The notes beneath the pieces are model-generated. The model ran no database searches and was not told the origin of the DNA. It saw only the letters and a program-made list of their open reading frames with translations. From positions 85,712 through 149,711 of the forward strand of contig NZ_JAAMPU010000097.1 of assembly GCF_012911565.1 (NCBI RefSeq): 64,000 nucleotides of DNA, given 5' to 3'. The DNA comes from Flavobacterium silvaticum (GTDB lineage Bacteria; Bacteroidota; Bacteroidia; Flavobacteriales; Flavobacteriaceae). This document shows positions 16,199-25,664 of the stretch, piece by piece. A program made the translations under genes and the position numbers. Within the stretch, counting starts at the first letter, position 1, and each line of letters begins with the position of its first letter.

Positions 16199-16229
16199 AA
16201 AAGAAAACCCCTCGACTGGCCAAGGGGTT
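16199..16229 (-). terminator. Terminator after the GH3 gene
   Basis: Stem AACCCCT/AGGGGTT (16223-16229 and 16206-16212 on the minus strand) followed by TTCTTTTTG. Confidence 0.7.
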
Positions 16230-16277
16230 AACCAAAATTGAAATCAAAATAATCACTAACTCAAAACTTTATTTATA

Positions 16278-18578
16278 TTAATTTACCAGTTCGAATTTAG
16301 TTTGCAGTTTGGCATTCGAGTCGCCTCCGACATAGACTTCGAAGTCGCCCGGTTCGGCCACGAACTGCAGGTCATTGTTGTAAAATTTAAGATCGTTTGC
16401 GGTCAGGGTAAACGTCAGCGTCTTTTTCTCTCCTTTTTTGAGCCAGACTTTCTGGAAACCTTTTAGCTCACGAACGGGACGTGAAATAGATCCTACCAGG
16501 TCACGTGTGTATAATTGCGCCACTTCATATCCGTCGTAATTTCCGGTATTGGCAAGATCGACTGTTACTGTGATGCTTCCGTTCTGCTGAAGTTTATCAG
16601 ACGAAACCTTAAGGTTGGAATACTCGAATTTCGTATAGCTCAATCCGTAACCAAAAGCGTAAAGTGGTTCGTTGCGCTCGTCTATGTAATTGGAACGGAA
16701 TTTCTCGAACTTACCTTCTGAATTCGCCAATGGACGACCCGTATTTTTGTGGCTGTAGAAAATAGGCACTTGCCCGATGCTTCTCGGAAAAGTCATGGTG
16801 AGTTTGCCTGAAGGATTTACGGCTCCGAACAACACATCGGCAATGGCGTTTCCGGCTTCGGTTCCGGCGAACCAGGTATTGAGGATTGCCGGAGCAGATG
16901 CATCTTCATCTGTCAAATCAAGCGGACGACCCGTAAACAAAACGACAACGACAGGTTTTCCGGTAGCGATAAGTGCTTTGAGTAAATCCTTTTGTACCTG
17001 CGGGATTTTAATATTTGTACGGCTTGTGGATTCTCCGCTTAATTCCGCCGATTCCCCGATTGCTGCCAGGATGACATCGGATTGTTTGGCGACATCGAGC
17101 GCTTCTTTAAGTATTACTTCGGGCGAACGCGAATCACGGTGCAATGTTTTTCCGAACATAGTTGCGTTCGCTTCAAACGTTTCGTTGTAATCGAGGTTCG
17201 ATCCTTTGGCATACAGGATTTTTGCGTTTTTACCGACGGCATCTTCAAGTCCTTTTCGCAATGATACGGCTTTTGTGATGTCACCGGCAACGCTCCAGGT
17301 TCCGTTCATGTTTTCCATGGCATCGGCCAACGGACCGATAAGGCCAATTGTTCCGGATTTTTTGAGGGGCAACAGTTGGTTGTCGTTTTTAAGAAGTACC
17401 ATAGATGCAGCCGCAATTTCACGTGCCGATTTACGGTTGGAAGCTGTGAAGATTTCGGTCTTGGCGCGGTTTTCATCGCAATACAAGTATGGATCTTTGA
17501 AAAGGCCCAGATTATATTTCGCTTCGAGTATCAGACGGACGGCATCATCAATTCTTTTTTGGGTGACTTTGCCTTCATCGAGCGATTTCTTCAACGTTCC
17601 AAGGAAACCTTCTCCTACCATGTCCATTTCAACTCCGGCGTTCATGGATAAGGCCGATACGGTTTGCAAATCGCCCATTCCGTGTTCGATCATTTCCGGG
17701 ATTCCGGTGTAGTCTGTGACGACGAAACCTTTGAAGCCCCATTGTTTACGAAGTACATCGGTGAGCAACCATTTATTTCCCGTTGCCGGAATACCATTGA
17801 TGTCATTGAATGATACCATAAAAGAACCTGCGCCTGCATCGGCACCGGCCTTATATGGCGGGAAATATTCGTTGTACATGCGGTTGAGGCTCATGTCGGT
17901 GGTATTGTAATCGCGTCCGGCTTCGGCAGCTCCATACAGGGCGAAATGTTTCACGCAGGCCATCATCGTGTTATTGGCTGACAAATCTGAACCTTGATAA
18001 CCTTTGATCATAGCTTCTGCAATGCGGCTTCCGAGAAATGGATCCTCACCCGAACCTTCTGATGCACGTCCCCAACGCGGGTCACGTGAAATATCAACCA
18101 TTGGAGAAAATGTCCAGCAGATACCATCGGCTGTGGCTTCCTGTGCGGCAATGCGTGCCGATTTTTCAATCATCGGCATATCCCACGATGTAGAAAGGCC
18201 CAACGGAATCGGGAATACGGTTTCGTATCCGTGGATGACATCCATCCCGAAAATCAACGGAATATGGAGACGGCTTTTTTCAACTGCCAACCGCTGCATT
18301 TCCCTGATTTTTTTTACGCTTTTGATATTGAATAAGCCTCCCACTTTACCTTGTTCAATTTTTTTAGCAGTCCCTGTGCTTCCGGCAGTCCCAGTGGTAA
18401 AATCGTCCGAAGTTGGCAGATTGAGTTGTCCGAGCTTTTCCTCGAGCGTCATTTTGGACAGCAACTCATCTATAAATTCTTTTTTAGGTTTGATGACAGT
18501 AGCTTTTTCGCCTTTCTTTTGGGCGAGTCCGGTTATACTTACCGAAATCATCAAGGCTAACAGCGTTTTTTTGATCAT
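16278..18578 (-). CDS. bglX: GH3 beta-glucosidase, BglX-like
   Basis: An exported 766-residue enzyme that removes glucose from the non-reducing end of beta-glucan oligosaccharides. The signal peptide is MIKKTLLALMISVSITGLAQ. The (beta/alpha)8 domain holds the nucleophile Asp289 in GFVVTDYTG and the substrate-binding KHF near 210. The alpha/beta sandwich follows (AIGESAELSGEST) and a C-terminal FnIII-like domain ends the protein (about 680-766, KVWLKKGEKKTLTF). I chose ATG 18578; the frame is open further upstream but runs into the neighbouring gene without a signal peptide. It follows the GH144-like gene by 22 nt and is co-transcribed, so the pair can turn polymer into glucose. Confidence 0.93.
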   Translation of the reverse strand: MIKKTLLALMISVSITGLAQKKGEKATVIKPKKEFIDELLSKMTLEEKLGQLNLPTSDDFTTGTAGSTGTAKKIEQGKVGGLFNIKSVKKIREMQRLAVEKSRLHIPLIFGMDVIHGYETVFPIPLGLSTSWDMPMIEKSARIAAQEATADGICWTFSPMVDISRDPRWGRASEGSGEDPFLGSRIAEAMIKGYQGSDLSANNTMMACVKHFALYGAAEAGRDYNTTDMSLNRMYNEYFPPYKAGADAGAGSFMVSFNDINGIPATGNKWLLTDVLRKQWGFKGFVVTDYTGIPEMIEHGMGDLQTVSALSMNAGVEMDMVGEGFLGTLKKSLDEGKVTQKRIDDAVRLILEAKYNLGLFKDPYLYCDENRAKTEIFTASNRKSAREIAAASMVLLKNDNQLLPLKKSGTIGLIGPLADAMENMNGTWSVAGDITKAVSLRKGLEDAVGKNAKILYAKGSNLDYNETFEANATMFGKTLHRDSRSPEVILKEALDVAKQSDVILAAIGESAELSGESTSRTNIKIPQVQKDLLKALIATGKPVVVVLFTGRPLDLTDEDASAPAILNTWFAGTEAGNAIADVLFGAVNPSGKLTMTFPRSIGQVPIFYSHKNTGRPLANSEGKFEKFRSNYIDERNEPLYAFGYGLSYTKFEYSNLKVSSDKLQQNGSITVTVDLANTGNYDGYEVAQLYTRDLVGSISRPVRELKGFQKVWLKKGEKKTLTFTLTANDLKFYNNDLQFVAEPGDFEVYVGGDSNAKLQTKFELVN

Positions 18579-18600
18579 GTTGTTTGTTTGTAGTGGGTAA

Positions 18601-19989
18601 TTAAAATCCATAAGTGGTTGAGTGGAATCCGAGATTCTGGAGACCGGTCTGCACTTCAGGTGCATTCATAAAAAGGTTCCATAGCATTCCGCTGCGGTAA
18701 TTTTCGACCATTGGTGCAATAGTTCCCTGGTCAATAGCCAGATAACGAGGTGTACGCCAGTTGTGCTGAGGGGAAAATGCATCATAAGGTCCAGCAACAC
18801 CAATCAGGTTTAGGCTGGTATCTTCGTAGAAATGATGAAGGGCTGCCATGGATTCTGTCGGAGTATACGGAAATGACGAAAGCGCGGCCGTTGGAGAGAT
18901 TACACCTAAGTCATTCGTTGGCGAGTGGGCTGAATATCCGGTAGAACCGTTTGAATTACGTGAGTAACTAGCCGTCAACCCCCATGAATTTTCTGCATAT
19001 CCGGCGTATTGATGCGGATTTGCAACGCAATATTGATACATGATTTTCGCATGGTTCTGTGTCAATGTCCAGTAATCGGCATATTGGTCTGTCAAACCTG
19101 TAGGGTTCAATCCCAAATACGAATAATGTGACCAGAACATAGGGCCGACATTTCCGTTTGCACCGTTGTAATTGAAAACTACCGGAAGCCCGTATTTTGT
19201 GGCCGCACTAACGATTGCTCCACTTCTGGCCCAACCTTCGTGATAGGCTGCTGCCTGAACTGGATGTGTCGGAGACGATGCCCCCATGATATAAGTAATT
19301 AAACATTCGTTGTAGCCTTCGAGTTTAAAATCAATCTGTTCCGTATTCGTGGGCGACCAATGCCACCAAAGGGCGTTTTGACCGCCACGGGTATACCATT
19401 GCCAATCGACACCTTTCCAGAGTTCATCGGCTTTTGTAGCCAAGGCTTGTTCTTCGGTTGTCCCATTCTTAAAATATTCGCGTACGCAGATTAATGCCTG
19501 GCACATAAATGAAGTTTCGACTAAATCACCTCCGTTGTCTGCTGTACCAAAAGGAACTACATTTCCGGTATTTCCATCTATCCAATGCGACCAGGCTCCA
19601 TGGAAACGATCGGCGTTTTCAAGGAATGTAAGTGCTGTATTCAATCGTGCGACAGCTTCGGCACGTGGCACAAAACCACGCTCGATGCCTACAAGGATGG
19701 TCATCAAACCAAATCCGGAACCGCCTGTGGTTACCAAATGTTCGTCTACGCTCGGTTCATCTGTGTGATACCGTTCGCGGGCGAGCTTTGAGTTGGATTC
19801 GGCATAATCCCAGAAATATTTGAATGACTCTTGTTGTACCCTGTCCAGAAGTTCGGCATCAGTATAAACCGGGTCTGGTGTGTCGTCAACGGTGTCATCT
19901 GTAGTCGGCTCTGTAACAGACGTGTTGTTGTCTGAACAGCCGCAGGAAATGAGAAATGGTATGAGTAATATGAGGCGAAGGAATTTCAA
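18601..19989 (-). CDS. Glycoamylase-like (GH144-type) endo-glucanase lipoprotein
   Basis: 462 residues with lipoprotein signal MKFLRLILLIPFLISCGC (Cys16). From about residue 45 it matches the (alpha/alpha)6 glycoamylase-like domain (PF10091): LLDRVQQESFKYFWDYA, TTGGSGFGLMTILVGIERGF, DNGGDLVETSFMCQALI, YNECLITYIMGASSP and WGLTASYS. Members assigned to CAZy GH144 are endo-beta-1,2-glucanases, so beta-1,2-glucan (sophoro-oligosaccharide) cleavage is the best guess, not a proof. It precedes the GH3 gene by 22 nt. Upstream, a terminator hairpin separates it from the LamG gene, so hydrolases may be expressed at a lower level than SusCD. Confidence 0.85.
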   Translation of the reverse strand: MKFLRLILLIPFLISCGCSDNNTSVTEPTTDDTVDDTPDPVYTDAELLDRVQQESFKYFWDYAESNSKLARERYHTDEPSVDEHLVTTGGSGFGLMTILVGIERGFVPRAEAVARLNTALTFLENADRFHGAWSHWIDGNTGNVVPFGTADNGGDLVETSFMCQALICVREYFKNGTTEEQALATKADELWKGVDWQWYTRGGQNALWWHWSPTNTEQIDFKLEGYNECLITYIMGASSPTHPVQAAAYHEGWARSGAIVSAATKYGLPVVFNYNGANGNVGPMFWSHYSYLGLNPTGLTDQYADYWTLTQNHAKIMYQYCVANPHQYAGYAENSWGLTASYSRNSNGSTGYSAHSPTNDLGVISPTAALSSFPYTPTESMAALHHFYEDTSLNLIGVAGPYDAFSPQHNWRTPRYLAIDQGTIAPMVENYRSGMLWNLFMNAPEVQTGLQNLGFHSTTYGF

Positions 19990-20017
19990 AATGTCTTTTT
20001 TTAGAGAAGAGGGAGTA

Positions 20018-20051
20018 CAAAAAATAACCCGGCAGCGAGAACTGCCGGGTT
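20018..20051 (-). terminator. Intra-locus terminator/attenuator between LamG and GH144-like genes
   Basis: Perfect 10 bp GC-rich stem AACCCGGCAG/CTGCCGGGTT with a 6 nt loop. On the minus strand ATTTTTT follows, a full Rho-independent signal inside the PUL. Confidence 0.85.
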
Positions 20052-20063
20052 TGTGGTTTAGGA

Positions 20064-20990
20064 TTAACGACCTGCTAATTCAAGTTCGTAAAGGAACCCA
20101 ATCTCTTGTTGAGAAAGTGTTTTGTTCCAAACACGGATTTCATCGACATCACCTGTCATGTTATCCTGCCAGGTATCTGAACCTCCTGAAAGAAGCGATC
20201 CGAAAGTTCCGATAATGGCGCGGGCGTTGCTTTTCGCATTGAATGGTACAGCAACATCAACTCCATCGACAACATTACGACGTTCCCATTGTGGATTGGA
20301 GATTTTAACTCCATTAACATACAGTTTGTTTGTAGCAGTAGCACCATCATAAGTGTATACTACATGCATCCACTCATTTGCAGTTTGGTTAACCACAACA
20401 GCACCTCCGTTTGCAATATCTTCGTCAGTTAGTTGTTCTGCATTTACTGCATCACCACCAAAGCTGCTTCCGTCTGCTTTGTCTATGTTAAACAAACCTT
20501 TGACTTTAAGTGTATCGGAAGAAACCAAACGGTTCCCGATACCCGTTTCTGCCATTACGTTAGCGGCGCCGTTCCATTCGTCCGGACCTGTTCCTGTTGG
20601 CTTTGTCAAAGAGAAGAACATCGTTGCATGAGTCCCGTTATTGCCGACTTTAGCCCACAATGAAATGGAAACACTTCCTGTCATGCTTGAAAGCGCGCTG
20701 ATTACAGGATAAGCTAGGTATCCATCATTGAAATGAGCCGCTTGTCCTTTTGGACCTTCGACCCAAGTAACGTTTGACTGATCGTTTGCCGCTGTTCCTG
20801 ACTTGCTCTCGGTGCTATTTCCATTTAATGGGAAATAGGCTTTAAGGTCGGCAGCTCCTACTTCATCTGCAGAGTTGTATCCGCCGATTGGTGGCAGGCT
20901 GGTGCCGTTGTCGTCATCGCCGCAGCTTACCAACGAAGTTAATACAACACCTGAAAGAAGTGCCGAAATTAGAATTTTTCTGGTTTTCAT
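20064..20990 (-). CDS. LamG/concanavalin A-like surface lipoprotein
   Basis: 308 residues with signal MKTRKILISALLSGVVLTSLVSC (Cys23) and an acidic linker GDDDNG, which favours surface exposure. From about residue 50 to the end there is a LamG-like jelly-roll: DLKAYFPLNGNSTESKSG, AHFNDGYLAYPV, SISLWAKVG, HVVYTYDGAT, KLYVNGVKI and GDVDEIRVWNKTLSQQEI. It probably acts as a glycan-binding protein working with the SusC/SusD pair just upstream. No catalytic motif is visible. The segment order is SusC, SusD, LamG, all on the minus strand. Confidence 0.85.
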   Translation of the reverse strand: MKTRKILISALLSGVVLTSLVSCGDDDNGTSLPPIGGYNSADEVGAADLKAYFPLNGNSTESKSGTAANDQSNVTWVEGPKGQAAHFNDGYLAYPVISALSSMTGSVSISLWAKVGNNGTHATMFFSLTKPTGTGPDEWNGAANVMAETGIGNRLVSSDTLKVKGLFNIDKADGSSFGGDAVNAEQLTDEDIANGGAVVVNQTANEWMHVVYTYDGATATNKLYVNGVKISNPQWERRNVVDGVDVAVPFNAKSNARAIIGTFGSLLSGGSDTWQDNMTGDVDEIRVWNKTLSQQEIGFLYELELAGR

Positions 20991-21032
20991 AATAAATAAA
21001 GTGTTAAGGATTAATTTTAAAATAACAATTTT

Positions 21033-22484
21033 TTAGTATCCGGGATTTTGTGTGAGCAACCCGCCGCTCTTGACTATTTCAGTGTTTGGGATTGGAAATA
21101 CTTCATGCTTTCCTACTACAAAAGTTTTATTGTCTGCAGCCATTGCAGAAGCAGCCGTATTCGTACGCACAATATCAAACCAACGATCGTATTCCATAGC
21201 CATCTCATGACGACGCTCCAATAAGATTGCGGCAAGGTCTACGAAGGGCAAGTCAGCCAGACCTGCACGTGTGCGTATTTGATTTACACGATCGAGTGCT
21301 TCGGCATCCATTCCAATATGAAATGCCGCTTCTGCACGGATCAAAAGAATATCGCTGTACTTCAGAATCCTGTGATTTTTTCCAGTGACAGCTTTATTGG
21401 TCGGATCATATTCTTCGGCAATACTGCTCTGATATGCTTTATAATTATATCGTGGATTAGTCCATGTAGATGGTGCAATGAATCCATCCCATAAAACTCC
21501 CGGCACAAATAAGACCGTCGCATTCCGACGTAGATCACCCGTCTCATATGAGTTTACAAGATTTTGGGATGGCGTGTTAAAGCCCCACCCCAAATCTGGA
21601 GTACCACGCGGGTTTTGGACATCCGTATATTCAACAAGCCCATTTGTAAGCGATGCCTGTACTTCAAAAATTGACTCTGATGCGTTTTCCCCAATTTGTC
21701 TCCATACATTTCCATAATCGGGAAGTAATGCGTAAACTCCCGAATTGACTACTTCTCCGGACATATCGTAAGCCTGCTGCCATTTTTCCTGATAGAGATA
21801 AGCCTTGGCTAAAAGGGCTTGGGCAGCGCCACGCGTAGCCCGTCCGACATCACCTCCCGAATATGAAACCGGCAACCTGTTTATAGCATCTAGAAGATCT
21901 GCTTCAATTTGAGCATATGTTTCCTGTTTGGTTTTACGAGTGTATACCTGATCTGTAATAGCCTGTGAATCATTAATATCAATTCGCGTCGTAACCACGG
22001 GAACACCACCGAAACAACGGACCAAGTCAAAATAAAATAAAGCTCGTAAAAATTCTGTTTCACCAATAAGCCTGCTTTTAAGGGCTTCATCAATCTCAAG
22101 TTCGTTCAGGTAAAACAATGTTGTATTGGCACGGTTAATACCTTGATAGCGACCTTCCCAAACATCTTTAAAGCAAACATCAGATGATTCGAAAGTAAGT
22201 GCGTCCATTTTATGTTTGTCTGTACCCGTATCGCCTGCACTAGATCCCTTATCTGCATCATCGGAAGTTATACTTGCCAATCCAATCCAGGAAAAAGAAT
22301 ACATATTGTAATCAAGCATTTTGTTGTAAACCCCATTTACAAGCTGGATTGAATTATTGGGATCTGACAAAAAGTCTTCTTCGGTTTGAGAATCAGTCTG
22401 TGCAACATCAAGATCATCTTCACAGGAATAAACTGCCGCCAGAACCACGGAAGCAATCAAAAGGTTTTTTATATATTTTTTCAT
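21033..22484 (-). CDS. SusD/RagB family glycan-binding outer-membrane lipoprotein
   Basis: 483 residues. The lipoprotein signal ends at Cys21 (LAAVYSCEDD). The SusD-like N-terminal region (LVNGVYNKMLDYNMYSF), TPR segments (ALLAKAYLYQEKWQQAYDMS) and the C-terminal RagB motif (LLIRAEAAFHIGMDAEALDRVNQIRTRAG, LLERRHEMAMEYDRWFDIVR) are in the expected order. It caps the SusC channel and hands over oligosaccharides at the cell surface. It begins 3 nt after the SusC stop codon, so the two are tightly coupled. Confidence 0.96.
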   Translation of the reverse strand: MKKYIKNLLIASVVLAAVYSCEDDLDVAQTDSQTEEDFLSDPNNSIQLVNGVYNKMLDYNMYSFSWIGLASITSDDADKGSSAGDTGTDKHKMDALTFESSDVCFKDVWEGRYQGINRANTTLFYLNELEIDEALKSRLIGETEFLRALFYFDLVRCFGGVPVVTTRIDINDSQAITDQVYTRKTKQETYAQIEADLLDAINRLPVSYSGGDVGRATRGAAQALLAKAYLYQEKWQQAYDMSGEVVNSGVYALLPDYGNVWRQIGENASESIFEVQASLTNGLVEYTDVQNPRGTPDLGWGFNTPSQNLVNSYETGDLRRNATVLFVPGVLWDGFIAPSTWTNPRYNYKAYQSSIAEEYDPTNKAVTGKNHRILKYSDILLIRAEAAFHIGMDAEALDRVNQIRTRAGLADLPFVDLAAILLERRHEMAMEYDRWFDIVRTNTAASAMAADNKTFVVGKHEVFPIPNTEIVKSGGLLTQNPGY

Positions 22485-22487
22485 AGC

Positions 22488-25469
22488 TTAAAAAGTAAGA
22501 TTAAGACCAACCGTAAAAGTTTTGTTGGTTGGATAAGCATCGAGCTCCATCCCGGCATTCCCCAATGGATCACCTCCATTGCTGCCCGACGATTCAGGGG
22601 AGAAACCACTATACTTTGTAAATAGGAAAGGATTGACAGCTGTCACATAAATTCTGGCTTTGGTAATCGCCTTAGAAACTTCCGGCAAAGTGTACCCCAG
22701 CGTAATGTTATTTATCCGCAGGAAAGCACCATCTTCAATGAAGTAAGTGGAAGGACGGGGCTGTTCGTTGCTTGGATTTGGATTTTCTGCATTCGGGTTG
22801 CCTGGCGTCCAGAAGCTGTCAAGATAATCAGCTTCGAAATTTTCACCTCCAAAACGTTGTGCCTTTTTTCCGTTGAAAATTTTATTTCCACCAACACCAT
22901 ATATATCCACAGAAAAATCGATGTTGCCGTAAGTCAACCCTATATTTCCTCCGTAAGTATATTTTGGTATGTAAGACCCGGCAACAACACGTTCATCGCT
23001 ATACGTAAAATTACCGTTCGCATCAAAGCCAGTTACATCGTAAACATAGAAACTACCCAAAGCTTCGCCTACCAATACTTGCTTTGTAAATTGACCATTT
23101 CCAAGGTCGCCTCCCGTAAAATTCGCGAAATATGTATTGGTGACTTTGGTAAGCTCATTTTTGTTGAAAGATATGTTCCCACCAATCCAGTATGATATTT
23201 TGTCACCTATTTTGTCTTGCCAACGCAAAGACAATTCAGCTCCTTTATTCGAAATTTCCCCTGTATTAAGCACAACATCTTCTTGTGAAAGCACCGGAGG
23301 GAGACTTACAGGGAGTATAACATTTTTAGACGTACGATCATATAAATCTATAGTTCCGCTAAGTCTGTTATCCAGAAACCTGAAATCAAGACCCAGGTCT
23401 ATTTCCTCCATTGTTTCCCACGTTAGGTTCGGATCTACTTCATAAGGAATTGTTACTCCGGGGTTGATTGAAGGATCAGAACCAAAAGTGTAGTTGGCGC
23501 CTGAACGGAAGACGACATTATTAGTCGCATTTGATGTATTTCCATTCCCAACCTGCCCATAACCACCACGAATTTTGAGGTAATTAAACACTTTAGATTC
23601 TTTCAGAAAATCTTCATTGGTCACTACCCAACCCGCCGATACTGAAGGAAAATTGTCCCATCGGTTGCTTTTCTGAAAAGCACTAATACCTTCCCGGCGC
23701 AAAATCCCTGTCAGCATATATTTGCCGTCATAGTCATATTCAAACCGGCCAAAATAAGCTACTGAAACAATTGGAGTTGTTTTGGTACCTGTAGTGACTG
23801 CTCCAGGAGAAGTTTCGCTGTTATATGATGCTAACGAAAGGTTCCAATAATTAGCATTTTCAGGCAAATTCCGACGTGTTCCGGACAAATAATCATTATC
23901 TTGTTTTGTGGTTCTTGACATACCGGCAGTGACATTTATATTATGCTTACCGATTGATTTGGTGTAGGTCAGGTAGTTATCCCAGTTCCAGGCGTAATTG
24001 GTTCCCTGATACTGTGTCAGTGTATTATATATTACTTCTTTATCACCAAATGTATTTTCATAATCAGTGATTGTTTTGGTCGCATTTGTAATAAGGTAAT
24101 TTTCAGTATTATCAACAAACGAATATCCTTTATAAGTTTCGTAAGTAGCACCAAAAGTCGAATTGAATTTCAAATCTTTAAAAATTTGCAACTCCGCCCC
24201 TACAGATCCAAATAGAATTACATTCTTACTTTGATCATTCGTATTTGCCAATTGCGCTACAGGGTTGGCTACGTTATTGAAACGGTCGCTTCCGTTTATA
24301 TCTACTAAGCCGGTAGCTGAATTACGCAATGGCTGCCCCCAACGTCCGTTTTCAAAATAAACAGGCACTATCGGTGACTGTTTGTATGCTGCAGTAAACA
24401 AACTGGCAGGCTTTGGAGTATTTCTACCAATCGTGGCATTAAAATTCTGTGAGATTTTTAATTTACCATCAAATGCTTTGAACTGATTTCGGGAATTAAG
24501 GTTGGTCCTTTTATATTCTGTTCCGATGAGAATACCTTCTTCCTCATAATTTCCAGCTGAAAAATAATAATTGGCATTTTCGGTTCCTCCGGAAATGGAC
24601 ATCGTATTGCTTTTTACCGAACCAGTCCTTGTAATTTCATCGAGCCAATTCGTATTATAAGGTTGGTTAAGGTTTAAATACGAACTCGAACCCATTGCAT
24701 AGTTGTTAAAGTAGGCGAATTGATATGAATCTGCCATATCCACTTTTCGTTGAATGTTTTTAAAACCGTAATAGGAATCAAAAGTTACTTTCAGCTTACC
24801 TTCTTTTCCTTTTTTAGTAGTTACGATTACCACTCCGTTTGCCCCTTTTTGGCCGTAGATAGCCAATGACGAGGCATCCTTAAGCACATCCATATTCTCA
24901 ATATCGTTCGGATTGATTCCATTTAGACCGTTGGTTTCCACCCCGTCAATTACATACAGAGGGTCTCTTCCTGCAATTAACGTCCCCAATCCACGCACCC
25001 TAATGGTCGGGTTACTTCCAGGCTCATCATTCGTTACGATGTTAACACCAGCAGCTTTACCTTGTATAGCCTGTACCGCAGATTGTGCAGGAGTACGCAC
25101 TATGTCGGCGGCTTTGACTTGAGCGACCGAACCAGTAACAGCTCCCAATTTCTTGGTTCCGTATCCAACTACGACAACTTCCGTAAGCGTACTCGATTCT
25201 TCAGCAAGCGCAACCGTCATTTGAGTCGTAGCCTTGACAGTTTTGGTGCTGAAACCAATAAATGAAAATTCAATAACGTCACCGACATTGGCTGCGATAG
25301 TGAAATTTCCATCCATATCTGATATGGTCGACGCATTCGAGGGTATTACCTTAATATTAACGCCGGGCAATGGAATGCCAGAGGCATCCTTCACCGTTCC
25401 TTTTACCGTTTGTCCTTCTGCAAATGAGAAAAGGAAAATGGTAAGAAAAAGTGTAAAAATGTGTTTCAT
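22488..25469 (-). CDS. SusC/RagA family TonB-dependent outer-membrane transporter
   Basis: 993 residues. A signal peptide (MKHIFTLFLTIFLFSFAEGQ) precedes a carboxypeptidase-like regulatory domain (GTVKDASGIPLPGVNIKV, about 24-95). The plug domain holds VVVGYGTKK (about 100) and VIDGVETNGLNGINPNDIENMDVLKDASS-type sequence near 175-200, followed by a 22-strand barrel ending in KTFTVGLNLTF. It imports oligosaccharides with energy from TonB. It is the first gene of the PUL transcript. Upstream (25470-25664) are an inverted repeat and a tandem 11 bp repeat that may bind the neighbouring regulator. Confidence 0.97.
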   Translation of the reverse strand: MKHIFTLFLTIFLFSFAEGQTVKGTVKDASGIPLPGVNIKVIPSNASTISDMDGNFTIAANVGDVIEFSFIGFSTKTVKATTQMTVALAEESSTLTEVVVVGYGTKKLGAVTGSVAQVKAADIVRTPAQSAVQAIQGKAAGVNIVTNDEPGSNPTIRVRGLGTLIAGRDPLYVIDGVETNGLNGINPNDIENMDVLKDASSLAIYGQKGANGVVIVTTKKGKEGKLKVTFDSYYGFKNIQRKVDMADSYQFAYFNNYAMGSSSYLNLNQPYNTNWLDEITRTGSVKSNTMSISGGTENANYYFSAGNYEEEGILIGTEYKRTNLNSRNQFKAFDGKLKISQNFNATIGRNTPKPASLFTAAYKQSPIVPVYFENGRWGQPLRNSATGLVDINGSDRFNNVANPVAQLANTNDQSKNVILFGSVGAELQIFKDLKFNSTFGATYETYKGYSFVDNTENYLITNATKTITDYENTFGDKEVIYNTLTQYQGTNYAWNWDNYLTYTKSIGKHNINVTAGMSRTTKQDNDYLSGTRRNLPENANYWNLSLASYNSETSPGAVTTGTKTTPIVSVAYFGRFEYDYDGKYMLTGILRREGISAFQKSNRWDNFPSVSAGWVVTNEDFLKESKVFNYLKIRGGYGQVGNGNTSNATNNVVFRSGANYTFGSDPSINPGVTIPYEVDPNLTWETMEEIDLGLDFRFLDNRLSGTIDLYDRTSKNVILPVSLPPVLSQEDVVLNTGEISNKGAELSLRWQDKIGDKISYWIGGNISFNKNELTKVTNTYFANFTGGDLGNGQFTKQVLVGEALGSFYVYDVTGFDANGNFTYSDERVVAGSYIPKYTYGGNIGLTYGNIDFSVDIYGVGGNKIFNGKKAQRFGGENFEADYLDSFWTPGNPNAENPNPSNEQPRPSTYFIEDGAFLRINNITLGYTLPEVSKAITKARIYVTAVNPFLFTKYSGFSPESSGSNGGDPLGNAGMELDAYPTNKTFTVGLNLTF

Positions 25470-25510
25470 TTGAGTGGGCTTGGGTTTTGTTTTTCAACGC
25501 TAATATATAA

Positions 25511-25531
25511 AATTACAACGTTTTCGTAATT
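25511..25531 (-). promoter_or_regulatory. Inverted repeat AATTAC-N9-GTAATT upstream of susC
   Basis: Six-base arms at 25511-25516 and 25526-25531, about 42 nt before the SusC start codon, around ACGTTTTCGT. Position and symmetry suggest an operator; no promoter could be placed with confidence. Confidence 0.35.
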
Positions 25532-25616
25532 GTGGTTTTTAACACAGAAAAACAAGTTATCAAAAAAGAGTGTTAATTACTTGTCTTTAATACGTTTAAA
25601 AACAAATAAAAACTTG

Positions 25617-25638
25617 AATGATGTAGTAATGATGTAGT
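25617..25638 (+). repeat. Perfect 11 bp tandem repeat AATGATGTAGT x2
   Basis: Two identical units, 25617-25627 and 25628-25638. They lie between the regulator gene and susC, about 148 nt upstream of the SusC start. One unit is roughly one helical turn. Confidence 0.7.
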
Positions 25639-25664
25639 TTGATTTTAAGGGCTGAGGACTGATT

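Noticed and set aside
18004..18600. Plus-strand open frame of 198 codons within the GH3 gene
   Set aside because: It is antisense to GH3 catalytic sequence, with no recognisable protein features.
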